Shown: positions 13,778-13,855 of the stretch, one piece after another
Layout of the letters: the number at the start of each line of letters is the position of its first letter
Numbering within the stretch: the first letter of the stretch is position 1
Assembly: GCA_900539765.1 (NCBI GenBank)
Contig: UQDF01000052.1
Coordinates: 1 to 13,855 of the forward strand
Direction: 5' to 3'
Source: an uncultured Porphyromonas sp.
GTDB taxonomy: Bacteria; Bacteroidota; Bacteroidia; Bacteroidales; Porphyromonadaceae
Length of the DNA stretch: 13,855 nucleotides
Notes under the pieces: generated by a model
Database searches by the model: none
What the model saw: only the letters and a program-made list of their open reading frames with translations
What the model was told of the DNA's origin: nothing
Program-made: the position numbers and the translations under genes

Positions 13778-13855
13778 CGGGCTACTCGTCCCCTCTAACC
13801 GGCTAATTCCTATTTTGAGGTGCTGGGGGAGAAGCCACCCATAAAAAACTAACTG

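Noticed and set aside
13790..13855. Short minus-strand peptide frame (MGGFSPSTSK) at the right edge
   Set aside because: Only ten codons, in repeat-rich intergenic DNA, with no supporting signal.

Overview
The window looks like chromosomal DNA from a Bacteroidota bacterium, most probably Porphyromonas. The main evidence is a prolyl tripeptidyl peptidase that, as recalled, closely resembles P. gingivalis PtpA. Supporting evidence is weak Shine-Dalgarno use and TAnnTTTG-type -7 promoter elements. The base composition is somewhat GC-rich by eye, which would fit the P. asaccharolytica/uenonis side of the genus better than P. gingivalis; that placement is inference. All nine supported genes lie on the minus strand, so transcription runs from high to low coordinates.

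Layout, in transcription order. Positions 13855-13364 hold a 94-nt palindromic repeat, a probable promoter and a long untranslated leader for corA. Then comes a two-gene metal-transport unit, corA (13363-12437) and a ZupT/ZIP transporter (12424-11588). Positions 11587-11144 are gene-free and hold a 165-nt palindromic element, an array of CTAG sites at exact 9-nt spacing, and the aspS promoter. A tightly packed seven-gene block follows: aspS, a Nif3/DUF34 protein, a coiled-coil C4 zinc-ribbon protein, tilS, a THUMP-domain RNA methyltransferase, ptpA and purD (11143-659). Gaps in the block are 12-80 nt, and the last two genes overlap by 4 nt. Positions 658-1 are gene-free and hold a probable purD terminator, a second CTAG array, a second 165-nt element and a diverged relative of the right-hand palindromic repeat.

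The block combines tRNA charging (AspRS), tRNA wobble lysidine formation (TilS) and probable rRNA base methylation (THUMP methyltransferase) with two conserved proteins of uncertain role (Nif3 and the zinc ribbon). An exported peptidase supporting peptide-based growth (PtpA) and a purine biosynthesis step (PurD) complete it. No mobile-element ORF, CRISPR array, phage gene, defence system, tRNA or rRNA gene was seen.

The unusual material is intergenic. Three unrelated repeat families each occur twice. Two of them (the 165-nt element and the 94-nt palindromic element) are clearly in opposite orientation at the two ends, and the left-to-right order of the families on the left is mirrored on the right. 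The hairpin repeats include a compensatory base-pair change, and the 165-nt elements form long hairpins ending in A/T runs on both strands.
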